NCBI RefSeq assembly: GCF_000346505.1
Contig: NZ_ANOH01000407.1
Coordinates: 37,403-101,402, forward strand
Direction of reading: 5' to 3'
DNA: 64,000 bases
Origin: Aporhodopirellula sallentina SM41
Lineage (GTDB): Bacteria > Planctomycetota > Planctomycetia > Pirellulales > Pirellulaceae
Shown: piece by piece, positions 16,758 through 28,400 of the stretch
How the letters are laid out: each line of letters begins with the position of its first letter
Position numbering within the stretch: the first letter of the stretch is position 1
The notes under the pieces: model-generated
Told to the model about the DNA's origin: nothing
Seen by the model: the letters and a program-made list of their open reading frames with translations, nothing else
Databases searched by the model: none
Translations under genes and position numbers: made by a program

Positions 16758-19253
16758 TCACTGCGATGATGCAGAGTCGACTCCTTCGTGAAAGACGAGC
16801 CCCTCGGATTCGTCTTCGTTGTCGGCGTCGACTTGGCTCACCCACTTGATCGGTTCACTCAGTACTTCGTCGATGCCCGCGACATTCACCTCGGCACCGG
16901 ATGACTCGTTCGTGGCAAGGGCGGACTCGGATGCCGCCGCAGTTGGCTCTCCACTCGGTGCGGACTCGGCGTCTCTCTCGTTGAGATAGTTGATCACCCG
17001 CAGAGCGTCTAACGCCGAAACAACACCGTCGTTGGTGACATCGATCTTGCTGCCGTTGGTCTCGCTCCACGAAAGCGAACGGGCTCCGTTAAGATTGAGA
17101 TCGTTGATGACCTGCAGCGCATCGAGTGCCGTGACGGCGCCGTCTTGGCTGACATCAAAGGGGTCATCGGTATTAAAACGAGGGCTGTCGATGATGGTTG
17201 CCGCCAAGACAACAGGTTCACCGGACGCCGGATCGAACTGAATCGTTTCGAAACCATAGGTGACTTGATCGGCTACCGCGGTAACCCGGTATTGGCCGGC
17301 AGGCAGATCGTCGATCGAGAAACTGCCAAACGCGTCTGTATTCCACGTCCCGCTGATCCCGGTGCGAATTCCGGAGAGTCCGACTTTCGAATTCGCGTGG
17401 CCCACGACACGAATTTCAACGATCGAACTGGTCGGGTCACTCAGGCGCAGTGTTTGTGATTCACCGAAGCCAAGAATGCCGTCGTCATCGTTGGCCGTGT
17501 TGGTTGTCGCCCGCGCGACCAGGTTCCCCTGTGCATCAAACGCCTCCAACCGGGCATACGCGACACCATCGGATTCCAACCCGACAACGTCCACTTCGAC
17601 AAAACCGGTCGGTTCCTCAAACGCAGCTTCGATGGTGACGCGGTCGGCCAGTTGTGGCGTCCAGAATCGCAACTGAGGATCGAAAACATGCAGCAGCGGC
17701 AGATCATCAAGCGCCGCGTATTCCCGCACCTCCACGTTGGACTCCAGCGAAGTCACATCGCCCGTGACCGTGATGCCATCGACCGTGTCGAGCGTGGTGT
17801 TTTGGGTTTGATCTGCGGCAATCAATTGCCCCGATGGCAGCGGACTGCCATCGGCGGATTGCAGGGTCAGCGATATATCACCGAGCAGTGACTCACCTTC
17901 GGAAATCGTTCCGCTCGAATCGGCATCGAGAAACGCGTACCCGGTAAAGCGAGATCCGTCCGAGAGCAAAGGTGTCGTCCGGGTCGCCGAGAGCGTCTCG
18001 CTAGTGAGGCCGGTCTGGGCGTCGACAACTCGCAGATCGATCGTTGCAAAATCCGAGGGCACGCTGATGCCGAGATCAAACGACGCGGTGTACGCGTCCG
18101 GTTCGGCGACGGTCTGCCACGGCCCGTCGTCGATCGAAACCTCCAAACGGCTGACTCGGTTGAGCGTAATATCGCTCTGGTGTCCGGATGAATTCTGATT
18201 CGTCAGCACACCGACCGATGCTTCGCCGACGAACTCGAACTGCGACGTCAACGGATTGAAACTACCGGCACCGGTCAGGTTCAACGGCACGTCGAGGACG
18301 TCGAAGATTCCATCACCGTCGCTGTCTTGCCATCCGACCTGAGCCAACGTTGATTCCGCGGACGTCTTCGATACGAACGAAGCGACGAGGCTGTCATAGC
18401 CCGCCATGATGCTGTCTTCTTGCTCGAATCCAGGTGTCGGGTTGTCCCACGCGTTGAGGTTTTGTGAGTTGTAGTAACCGCGGCTGTTGGCATACGTTCC
18501 GCCGCCTGCGTACTCATCCATCGCCCAAAAAATGTGCCCCATCTCGTGAGCAATCGTGCTGCTCGGCCGCGTCGACGGCGTCACCATGTACAAACCGCCG
18601 GGGAACGCGAACGCTCCTCGGAACGTTCCCTCGTGCGGGAAGAAACCGTCCGTGTCATCGGACGAGTCAGCGACAAAGATCGAGAACGCCCAGTCGGTAC
18701 CGAACTTCTCTCGCTGCGAATTGTTGAACGCGAACATGCCCTCATCGAGCTGCAACGATGCGTCGATTTGGGCGTAGTCGAGGAAGTCGCCGACGTAGTT
18801 GTTGTAGTTGTTGCTCGTCCGATCGATCGGTTCATAACCGGTTTCGACTGGGTCACGGGCATAGGTATCGTCGATCACGAACTCGAGTGAGTGAACCGTA
18901 TCGAGTTCGTCCAGAGCGTCGGACCACCAATTCACGCCCTCGCTGATCTTCGCCAGGACGGAATCAATTTCTTCGGTCGTCCAGTCCTGCGTCTCGGTGT
19001 CGATCGAACCGTCCGATTCCAAAAAGATCGGCGTGACCGTGACCGTCCCGAGCAGAAACTCGGCGGTATCCTCCATCGTCGCCCCAAACGGCAACTCAGC
19101 CGCCATCACCCGCCGGTTCTCGAGGACCTCGAGTCTCGGGCGACGAGAAAGGCTCCGATTTCGGTAAGGAGGCAGCACAGGCGGAATCGCAAGGAGAGAA
19201 GAAAAGTAGCCAAGGCGCAACGACGATCGCTCTGTCACCACCCATCGACGCAT
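16758..19253 (-). CDS. Secreted HExxH metallopeptidase (M64-like) with type I dockerin
   Basis: A protein of about 831 residues. The N-terminus has a short hydrophobic stretch and the planctomycetal motif LEVLENRRVMAAE (LEPxxR type). A zinc peptidase domain follows, with HEMGH at about 236-240 in the context AHEMGHIFWAMDEYAGG; the HExxH-x5-DEY spacing resembles the M64 (IgA peptidase-like) family. The middle contains beta-sandwich-like stretches, including a Cna-B/SdrD-like segment (GYAFLDADSSGTISEGE). Near the C-terminus two dockerin repeats are clear (DVSQDGAVTALDALQVIND and DVTNDGVVSALDALRVINY), followed by an acidic linker tail. It is presumably exported and perhaps assembled by cohesin-like partners, which are not in this window. 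GTG at 19271 is an alternative start. It lies 211 bp downstream of the giant gene on the same strand. Confidence 0.8.
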   Translation of the reverse strand: MRRWVVTERSSLRLGYFSSLLAIPPVLPPYRNRSLSRRPRLEVLENRRVMAAELPFGATMEDTAEFLLGTVTVTPIFLESDGSIDTETQDWTTEEIDSVLAKISEGVNWWSDALDELDTVHSLEFVIDDTYARDPVETGYEPIDRTSNNYNNYVGDFLDYAQIDASLQLDEGMFAFNNSQREKFGTDWAFSIFVADSSDDTDGFFPHEGTFRGAFAFPGGLYMVTPSTRPSSTIAHEMGHIFWAMDEYAGGGTYANSRGYYNSQNLNAWDNPTPGFEQEDSIMAGYDSLVASFVSKTSAESTLAQVGWQDSDGDGIFDVLDVPLNLTGAGSFNPLTSQFEFVGEASVGVLTNQNSSGHQSDITLNRVSRLEVSIDDGPWQTVAEPDAYTASFDLGISVPSDFATIDLRVVDAQTGLTSETLSATRTTPLLSDGSRFTGYAFLDADSSGTISEGESLLGDISLTLQSADGSPLPSGQLIAADQTQNTTLDTVDGITVTGDVTSLESNVEVREYAALDDLPLLHVFDPQLRFWTPQLADRVTIEAAFEEPTGFVEVDVVGLESDGVAYARLEAFDAQGNLVARATTNTANDDDGILGFGESQTLRLSDPTSSIVEIRVVGHANSKVGLSGIRTGISGTWNTDAFGSFSIDDLPAGQYRVTAVADQVTYGFETIQFDPASGEPVVLAATIIDSPRFNTDDPFDVSQDGAVTALDALQVINDLNLNGARSLSWSETNGSKIDVTNDGVVSALDALRVINYLNERDAESAPSGEPTAAASESALATNESSGAEVNVAGIDEVLSEPIKWVSQVDADNEDESEGLVFHEGVDSASSQ

Positions 19254-19464
19254 TTTAGACGCGAGAAACACGATAAGAGTTTCATTGAATCTGAAAATGC
19301 ACGATCACAGCATCCGCATCACCCTCCTGAAGGGGGAGAAAAAAGCAGGGGGCTGCTGCGTCTTGGTGGCCGTCAAATGGGCTCCGGATTCCGCGTTCGC
19401 GTTCACCAGAAGCCCATTTTGGATCGTCGACTACTCTTCTAGTTTGATTCGCTCCCTCCTCAGA

Positions 19465-22400
19465 TCACCCCAACTCGGCGAAAAAATCATCGAGCACGGA
19501 GTTTTCATCATCGGATTGCGACGATTGTGCATCCTGACGGTCCTGAGCGAGAGCGTCGACGATGCCGTCGAGCCCGATCGTCGCGGCAGAATCAAACACG
19601 CTCGTCTTGGCCGATTCGCTGAGGGATTCGTCGAGCGACGGTGACTCACCGGCTACCGGCACCGGCAAAGGCTCGCCCGAAGGCGTTGCCGTTGTCGTAG
19701 TGGTCGCAGGTGCCAGAGTCGGATCGAACTGGATCGTCGAATTCGTCGCCAAGACTCCGTCGGCAACCGGCGAGTACGCAACCGATTGGGTCGCCGCGCT
19801 GCTGAGCGGTTCGGAACTCGGGATGACTTCGCCTGGTCGGTTGTTGGCGTTGAGGTAGTTGATCACGCGAAGTGCGTCGACCGCGCTGACCATGCCATCG
19901 CCGTTGACGTCCGGGTATTCCGGCAACGTGATGCCGGCCGGAACGTTGTCGAGGTCGACCGACCCATCATTGGCGTTGATCACGTTGATGATCAACAAGG
20001 CGTCCAGTGGAGTGACCGCACCGCTGTCATTGACGTCTTCGACAATGGTCGTCGCAGTGAATGGGTTGTTGATGACGGTGAAGACATAATCTTCCACCTC
20101 ACCCGCGTTGGTCGCACCGAGTGGTCCCAAGTCGGCTTCGTAGCTCAATCGGAATCGTGCTTGCACGTCGCCGAGTTGTGCCGTCGAAGGAACGTCCACC
20201 GTCAGCGTGTTGATCAGGAACGGAGTGTTCGCGGCGAACGTGTACCGGTCAACTTCACCGGCGGCTTCCTCGAACACACCATCGCCATCCCAATCGAACC
20301 AGACATCGAGATAACTGGTGCTCGAAGGCGAAGGTGCTCCTTGACGCTGGTTGATCGAAACTTCGAAATCGCTACTGAACCCTGGCTGCAGGGTTCCGAG
20401 CTGGATAACTCCGTCGTCGATATCGAGGTCATCGTTGGTGCCGTTGACGTCGGCCGTGACCGAACTGCCGAGGAACAACGCGTCGTCGTCATTGTCGACG
20501 ATCGTATGGCTCGGGCCGCCCGCTTGGATCGTGGTCGGATAGTTCTGACCGTTGCCAAACGTCAGGGAAGCGTCGCCGTAATCGGACAACTGTCCGACCA
20601 GAATCTCAACGCGGGATCCCACTTGCTCGCTGGCCGGTTGCAGACGGTTGCCTGCTTGGTCAGCGATGAACTCGGTCACCACAGCGTCACCGCGTGGGGT
20701 GGTTTCGGTCTTCAACAGCACACGGTTGTCGATCTGTTGCACGTCGGTACCGTCGACGCCGCCCAGGCCGGCAGCGAGTGCCGCATCACCGAAGGCTTCG
20801 GCGACCGTATTGGAATCGTCGTTGTAACGAATCACGACGGCTTGCGATGCCGGATCACCCGGCGAACCGACTTGTTCGATCACCGTGCCTGCGGTGTTCA
20901 AACGAATGTCGTCATCACCACCGAGCGTGATTGTGCCGCCACCGTGGTTGATCGGTGTCAACGATGGGAAGACCGCTGAGACCGCCGAAACGATCGCGTT
21001 GGCGAGGGCATCCGGCGAACCGCCAAAGCCTCCACCGAAGACCGTCACAGGAATCGCACCGGTGGTGGACGTCGTACCGTCGAAATCGATCTCGAAAGTG
21101 ACCGGCGTTGCTAGGCCGCTCGCGATTGTGAACGTCTGACCGTCTTGAACCGCCTCTGACATCTCGCCGGCGATCGTCGGAATCTGCATTCCAAACCCGA
21201 GCGCGACGCCGATGTCGCTGTTGCCGGTAACCGACGCACCGCCGGATTCAGCCGACAACGAGATCGGTCCATCGGTTCCGCGAACTCGGAACACGCCCGA
21301 GGCACCGGATGCTTGCAACTCGAGCCCTTCGTCTTGGAACCCTTGCAACAATGCCTGAACCAACTCACGCAGCGAAGCGTCCTCGGCGACCGGCAACACG
21401 ACACGATCGACGTTTGGATCCACCGCGTCAATGATTCCGTCGGTGTCAAATTCGAACGCGACCTCACGGGTGCCATCAAACACAACGATTGTTTCGTTGT
21501 AGTTCGACAAACGCGTTCCATCAGTGTCGATCGTGATATCGGGCAGCAATTGAACGTCGAGTTCTTGGTTCACCTGACGGAAGATCGAATCATCGTCGAA
21601 GCTCACGTAGGCAAGGTTGCTGGTAGCGTGAGTTCCGAGCAGTTGCATGCGGCCCGTCGTCGAGGTTCCGTCGTCTTCGAGATAGACGGCTTCGATGTTG
21701 AGCACGCTCGGTTGCGACTGCACCAACTCGTTGATCGCGTTGGTGAGCAACAGTGCCACACGTTGTGCGGTTGCCGTCGATGGCAATCGGATCGCGTAGT
21801 TACCTGACGACGTCACAATGCCGTCGACGACTTCCTCGGTGATGTCCGTGACGAATTCAAACGTTACTTCGGAATTGATTCCGTCGAAGACCGTAATCGT
21901 TTGCCCGCCGAGCACTGATGATGTCAGACCGGTAAGGTCATCAACCTCGGTAAGCTCTGAGGCCAATACAGACAACTGAATACCGAGTTCGGTTTCGAGG
22001 ACTTGTCCGTCGATGAACGTCTTCTCGCCATCCGCGTATTCGGTTCCGCTTTCGGCTTTGAGGACAGCGTTGAAACCGTCCGCACTGCCCATTTCGGTTC
22101 CGAGGAACTCGACGGTGTAGACCGCATTGTCGGCCCAGATACCTGCGATCGGAGTGATCCGGATCATGTTGTCGGCAGGTTCGTAGGAGAACGTGTAGTC
22201 CTGACCTTCCTCGAGCAGTTCGACTTCGGTGCTGCCGACGACCAAGCGTGTGACCAGGATATTTTCGCTGGTCACGGTGTTGTCGTTGACACCAACGCCG
22301 TTGCCGGTATCGGCCGGGATGATGCCGTCGATCAGTTGGATCTCGAACGCGTCATAGATCGTCCCCTGCGTGATCGAACGTCCGAAGAGTTCTCGGGTTT

Positions 22401-25400
22401 GATCGAAGATCAGGTCTTGCCCGCGAGGTGACGAGAGCACGAATCGCGGACCTTCGTTGTCAGTCCGCTCTTCGGCACCGCGATCAACAAATCCGCTCAG
22501 CCCGACACCGAACGAAGTATCAAACGTCGGGTCGTCGACGCGGAGTTGTCCGTTCGCGTCAAACGTCGGAGCAAAGATTGGGCTCTCCGGCAGGCCGAGC
22601 GAGTTACGCAGCGAGATCAGCGACGCACGGTCTTCGAGCGATGCGATACCGCTGTCGATGATCGGTGTGCGTGATTGCGGTGTGAAGATCAGGTTCAACG
22701 GGTCGACGAACACCGACTCGCTGGAGTCGATGAATTGAGCCGACTGCCCGAAACCTTCAACTCCCGCAATCGCGGACGCTAGCGTGTTGCGATAGTAGGT
22801 CGTGCCACCGATCACCGTGAGGTCGGCCGACACATCGACCAAACCGCTGCCAGCATCCGGTGTTGGCGACACCGAAACGCCGACATCGAAGTTGCTGACG
22901 ACGTTGTTGAGCAGTGTCGGTGCCGAGTTATCGGCGACCTGAATACCGGTTTGACCGGCGATGAATTGATCACGTGGCACCGTCGAGATCGCACCGATTG
23001 CATCGATGTCAGCACCACCAGGACCGAAGTTGTTCGTTCCCGAAGGCGACAGGTCGGTCAATCGCACGTACGAGAATCGGTCACTGAGTCCGAACCCGAA
23101 CGCGTCGAGGTCGATCGTGTTTTCGAGCCCGAAGATCTCACCGACGTTGAAGTACGTGATGCCGTCGCGGCTGATTTCGACCCGAACCCGTTCAGGGATT
23201 CCGGTTTCGAAGATCACCAAGTCATCAATTCCATCTCCGACTCCCATGACCGCATCCGGGTTGCTCGAGCTACCCGTCAACAAGTTGTCGTCGAAGGCGA
23301 ACACGGCACTTCCGCCCGAACCGAGCGAGAAGGTAAACAGTCCGTTTTCGGGATCGGTATCCGACACGCCGTAGCAATCCGGCGAACCCAGGGCCGCTTC
23401 GCTGTCGGTGAACGAGGCTTCCACATCGGGGCCAAACACCGTTTCACTGTCGACAACACTGTCGGCGAATGAAATCGCACCGAGCGGGAAGAAGATCGAT
23501 TCGAAGATCTGCGAACCGAGGCCAACGGTTTGCTCGATCGTTCCACCCATCAACGTGTTGTTGAGAATACGGTCGAATCCGACAGGGTTCTGCGACGCCA
23601 GTCCGCCGTTTTCCAACCCGCTGATGTCGATGCCGACTTCTTCGTTGAACGCGAAGGTGTTGTTTCGAACGACGACACCGGGAACGAGGTTCTCCGTGTT
23701 GAGTTCGAGGAAGTTTCGAGCGTAGGTCACCAATGATGGTGTCGAATCGGTCTCTTCGTTGGAGATCACCGACTCTTCGGCGTCACGCGAGATCTGCAGA
23801 CCAGCGTCTTCGTTGTAGATGAAGCGACTGTTCTCGATCATGATCACACCTTGTTCGATGCGATCACGGTTGGTGTCCCCGCGAAGATCGTCAGTGCTCG
23901 TTGATACAAACGCGGTCGCGCCAATCGCATTGGTGCGAATCGAGGACGCACCGGAAAGGTTGATACGGCTATCGGGCACACTGCCTGACGTATTGATACG
24001 GGTCAGGTTGCCACGCGTCGCTGTCACGCCGAGCAGCGTGCTGACCTGCTGCGAGTTGATTCGCGAGATAATCGTGTCGGCGACTTCTTCCGCCGTCGCG
24101 TCTGCGGCAACTTGGACCAGCACACGGTTCGCGTTCTGTGCAAAGCCGTTGCTGTTGCCCGCCGCGTCGAGAACGTCGAATTCGAACGTCACGCGGTTGT
24201 TCGCTCCGGCGATCGTGAACGTCGAACCGTCCAAGATCTCCGACGCCGATTTCGTCGTCAGGGAAACGCTCGAGGACACCAACCGGTCGTTCGTGTCGAA
24301 TGCCCGGAAGCGAGCGTCGACCAAGTTCGGTGCGTCTTCGAGAACAGCTCCCGAGGCGATGTATTCAGATGCGTCACGAATCTCGAGCTGGTAAGAGCCC
24401 GACGACGTCGGACGTGGCGTTTCGGCGGGCGATGTCAGCGACAGCTCTCCCGAATCGACGAACGCTTCGTCGGCATCGATCGGCGTCGCGGACGTCACCA
24501 TTTCACCACGCTCGGCAAAGCCGATGATGATGTCGTCGATATACGCACCCTCGAACGCGTTGTCCGATGCACCGGCCTGATAGTCGCCGCCGAATTGATC
24601 GCCATAACGCTGAGCGGTCGAAACAAACGGGCCGAGCAGGTCGGTATCGACATTGAGGTTTGGCAGACGAACCGCCGTTCCCGCGACCGGGACTAAGTCC
24701 GTGTTGCCGTCGGCGAATCGTTCCGCCACCGCAGATTGCAACGCCAACGCGACGTCCGCAGCGGTGTCATCACGATTGACTCGGATCGGTGTCCCAACCA
24801 GTTCGGTCTGGTTGCTGACGGCCAATCCGTCGGCGGCACCATCGGTGACCTCCGCAGTGCCGACACTCACCAATCCGGCACCGTTGAATTCAACACTCGC
24901 ACCGGAGGCGGTGATGTTCATGTCGGTTTGGATCACCACGGTCGCGGCGTAGCCACCGGTCTGTGCGGCGTCGGCGGTTCCCGAGATGCGTGGGTCGTAG
25001 GTGGAGTTTTCCGGACCGCTGATGCCGATGTAGTACAACCCGTCGCTCGGGACAACGACCGAGACGGTTCCGTCGGAGATGTTCTCAACAGCGAGCAAAC
25101 CGCCACCATCGGCCAACAACTCGATACCGTCTTCGTCGAAGAAGCGAATGTTGTTTTCGACGCCCGGCTGATCGGATGTCACGCTCACGCTGATCGTGGT
25201 TCCCGCCAACACGTTATCGACACTGACCATGTCAATGTCACCGCGATTGGTGATCAAGGATGGCGTGATCGTACCGAGCGTCCCGCGGCCGTTGACCACC
25301 AAGTTGCCGCCGCTGTAGCTGATCGGGGTCGCTTGGTAGGTCAGATCGTTGCGGCCGAGTTCTCCGGCCGGGTTCGTGTTACCGAACGGATCGGTCGGAT

Positions 25401-28400
25401 CGGATGGATCGCTAAAGTCGAACTGGTCGATCGATGCGTAGGACGGCGTTTGCACGCCGGTATTGCTCTCGACGACCGACTGCAATTCGCCGGCAATGTC
25501 GGCCTGTGACACGTCCGTGCCCAGCGGCACCGAAACTTGATTCACACCGACCGTTCGCAAACCGTCGTTGAGGACATATCCGACATCGTCGATCGTCACA
25601 ACAAACGTCACGTCTGCATCGGCGTAGTAGTTATCAAGGATCCCGGCGGATGGAACGAGTTGATCGTAGTCGACCGCGAAATCGGTTTCGCCGATCAGCG
25701 TTCCGATCACAAATGCCACATCGTCATCAGACAGATCATCGAGCGATGTCGCGTCGGTTCCGTCGACCGACAGGAGCTGGAAGGTTTCGAACACGTCCAC
25801 CTGTCTCGGGAAGGTGAACAGGTCGTTGTTGAATTCGAGCGTCAGGTCACTTCGCTGAGTGTCTCCGTCGAGCAGAACGAACTCGGTACCGTTGAGATAC
25901 ACCGTAAACAGTTTATCCGGATTGTCCGCGTAGTACTCATCAGGATCGGCACCGATCGGAATCGGGTTGGCATCATAGAACTGCTCGATCTCGGTACCCG
26001 ATGGCAACACACGACTGAGATCGACTTGTCGTTCAAATCCCTCGGCAACCGTGCGTGCAATATCAGCCGCAGTCAGGCTATCGAGCGTTGCTCCGGCCGG
26101 TTGATCGGCCAGGAGGTCGATCGAAATCACGCCAGCAGGTACGACCCGGGTTCCGTCGTTGAGGAGATAAGTCTGCCCATCGACCGTGAACGTCGAGGTC
26201 GCGTTCGGGTCCTGATAGAACTCGGCCAGCGATGTTCCCGAAGAGAACGTCACGACAGGAGCCATGTCGATCGAGAACGTTTCGCCGTTGATCACGAGCG
26301 TTTCGCCGTCGATCAGTTCGCTCGCCGCAACCGTTCGAATCTCGTTAGTCAGCGTCGACGTCGTTCCGGCTGTCGCAAATTCGATCCGCAGTGACAGTCC
26401 ACTCTGGCCGGCGAATTCGCTCAGCGACACACGAGCTTGACGCCACGTTCCGGTGTTGTCGTAGAGTTGCTGCACATCGACATCGATGTCGTCGTCATAG
26501 ATACCGAATTCCGCCGGATCGTCGAACTCATCGTCGTTGAAGAGATCACGTCGCAATTCGTTGTTGGTCGCAACGAGGTGTTCGACACCATTTTGGTCGA
26601 CGACGTAAACCCGCAGCGAATCCTGGTCTTCGTCGAACAGGTTGGTGTCGTCCTCGGTTTCTTCGTCGACACCATCGGTTTCCAAGAAGTAGTTGAAGTA
26701 CATCGTCGGCAGGTCGTCCGCCGAGTAGCCGGCCAACGAGAAGGCGTTGGACTGCACCGATCCGTGAGCACCGCCGGGGAAGTTGTACGTCCCCTCGACG
26801 TCCTGTCCGTCTTGACGCACGTTCTGGGCAGCGGTGCCGAGTCCCTGCACGGGTTCTTCGCCATCCGTGTAGTTGTTGTTGAACGCGGCCGCGGTGTAGT
26901 TGAACACGAGCGAGTTGTTGGCATCACCTTGATCAGGACGTGCCCCATGGAAGGCATCGTTGATTCCGTGCCCTTCGTCGGTATCCCGCGCGTCGGTGAC
27001 GTGCCACAGGTTGAAGTCCAACGTTGCGAAGTCGAGACCTTGTGCTCCGAAGATTCCCGTACTGATCGAGGTGCGTCCGCCTGCAAAGACAGGCAACAAT
27101 TCACCTTCGAGGTTGAACGCGTGAATTTCCCCGGAGTTCGTGATCCCGAACAGGATTTCACGCCCCTGGTCATCGCGGAGGCTGTTGGGCCCCGTACGCA
27201 GACCGGAGAACTGAATACCGATCAGGTCGGTTGACGAGGCAACGTATTGGCCGACGTCATTGTTTCCGTTTCCGTTGAGCGAACCAGCAGATACGAAGTA
27301 CAGGCCACCGGCGTCGGACACGGCATACAACGCGTTTCCGACCATCTCGATCCCGGTGATGGATCCGCCGTTGGCAAACCCGCCGAGACGAAGGTTACCG
27401 CCCGTGGAGTTGGCACTGACAACGACACCGGTCACTTGCACAGCATGGCCGAGTGATGTTCCGATGACGGTCGGCAGTGCACCGCTCGCGTTTTGCGTTG
27501 CGATCGCCTGGACGATTCGGTTGGCAATCGTTTCTGCCGAATCGGTTGGCAACAACGTGATCGGCACGTTGCCAGACTGAACCAGGTTACTGCCGTTGAG
27601 CGTCAAGCCCGTTGTTGGGTTTGCGTTCGGTGATGTCAGGGCAACCGAGGTCGCGGTCGGGAACGCCAACTGCGTTCCTTCGAACGAGACCGGAATGTCC
27701 GGAGCTTCTGCACGAATCGCGGCGGCGAGTTGTTCGATAAAGACCGTGTTGCTCGCCGTTCGATCGATGTTCACGATCACATTGCCCGGCGTGGTCGGGT
27801 CTTGAGCATTGGTCAGCTCGAAGATCACCGGTGATCGACCTGGCAGAGTGATCGACAAAGTCGTGCCATTGGCGATGCTCGCCGGGTCCGACGATATCAG
27901 CGTGTAACCCTGATTGAGTTCGAACGTGACGAACTGCGTTCCGTTGGTCACGGTGAAGCTATCACCATCGAACAACTGAGGCACCGCAACTCCGGCGGAG
28001 TTGATTGCGGTCGCCGAGGAGACGCCGATCACGTTGGCGTCGTCCGGTTGGCCGTCGTCGGGATCTTCGCTCGTGTCGATCTGGCCGACTTCGCGGATAT
28101 TGGTTCCCGCACCCGCGTTAGCGAGCGTGAGATCAAACTCAGGGCCGGTTGCGGCCCCGGTCTCCTCATCGAACGCGTAAAGGATGTTGGTCGTGTAACC
28201 CTGACGATTGAAATTGAAACCAGACGTCAGACCTTGACGGACGATTGGCCGATCGGCGACGAAGAAGCCGGTCTCTTCGCCAGCCCGATCACGAATCGTG
28301 ATCCCTTCGACGATCAAACCGTCATCGCTATCCTCGTCGAGCACCTGCACGGCGTCTTCTTCGATTTCCAAATCATGCGACGTTTCGATGCCGGTGTTTT

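Noticed and set aside
19786..20979. Plus-strand frame of 397 codons antisense to the GEVED and dockerin part
   Set aside because: Same shadow effect. The minus strand carries clear GEVED and dockerin motifs here.
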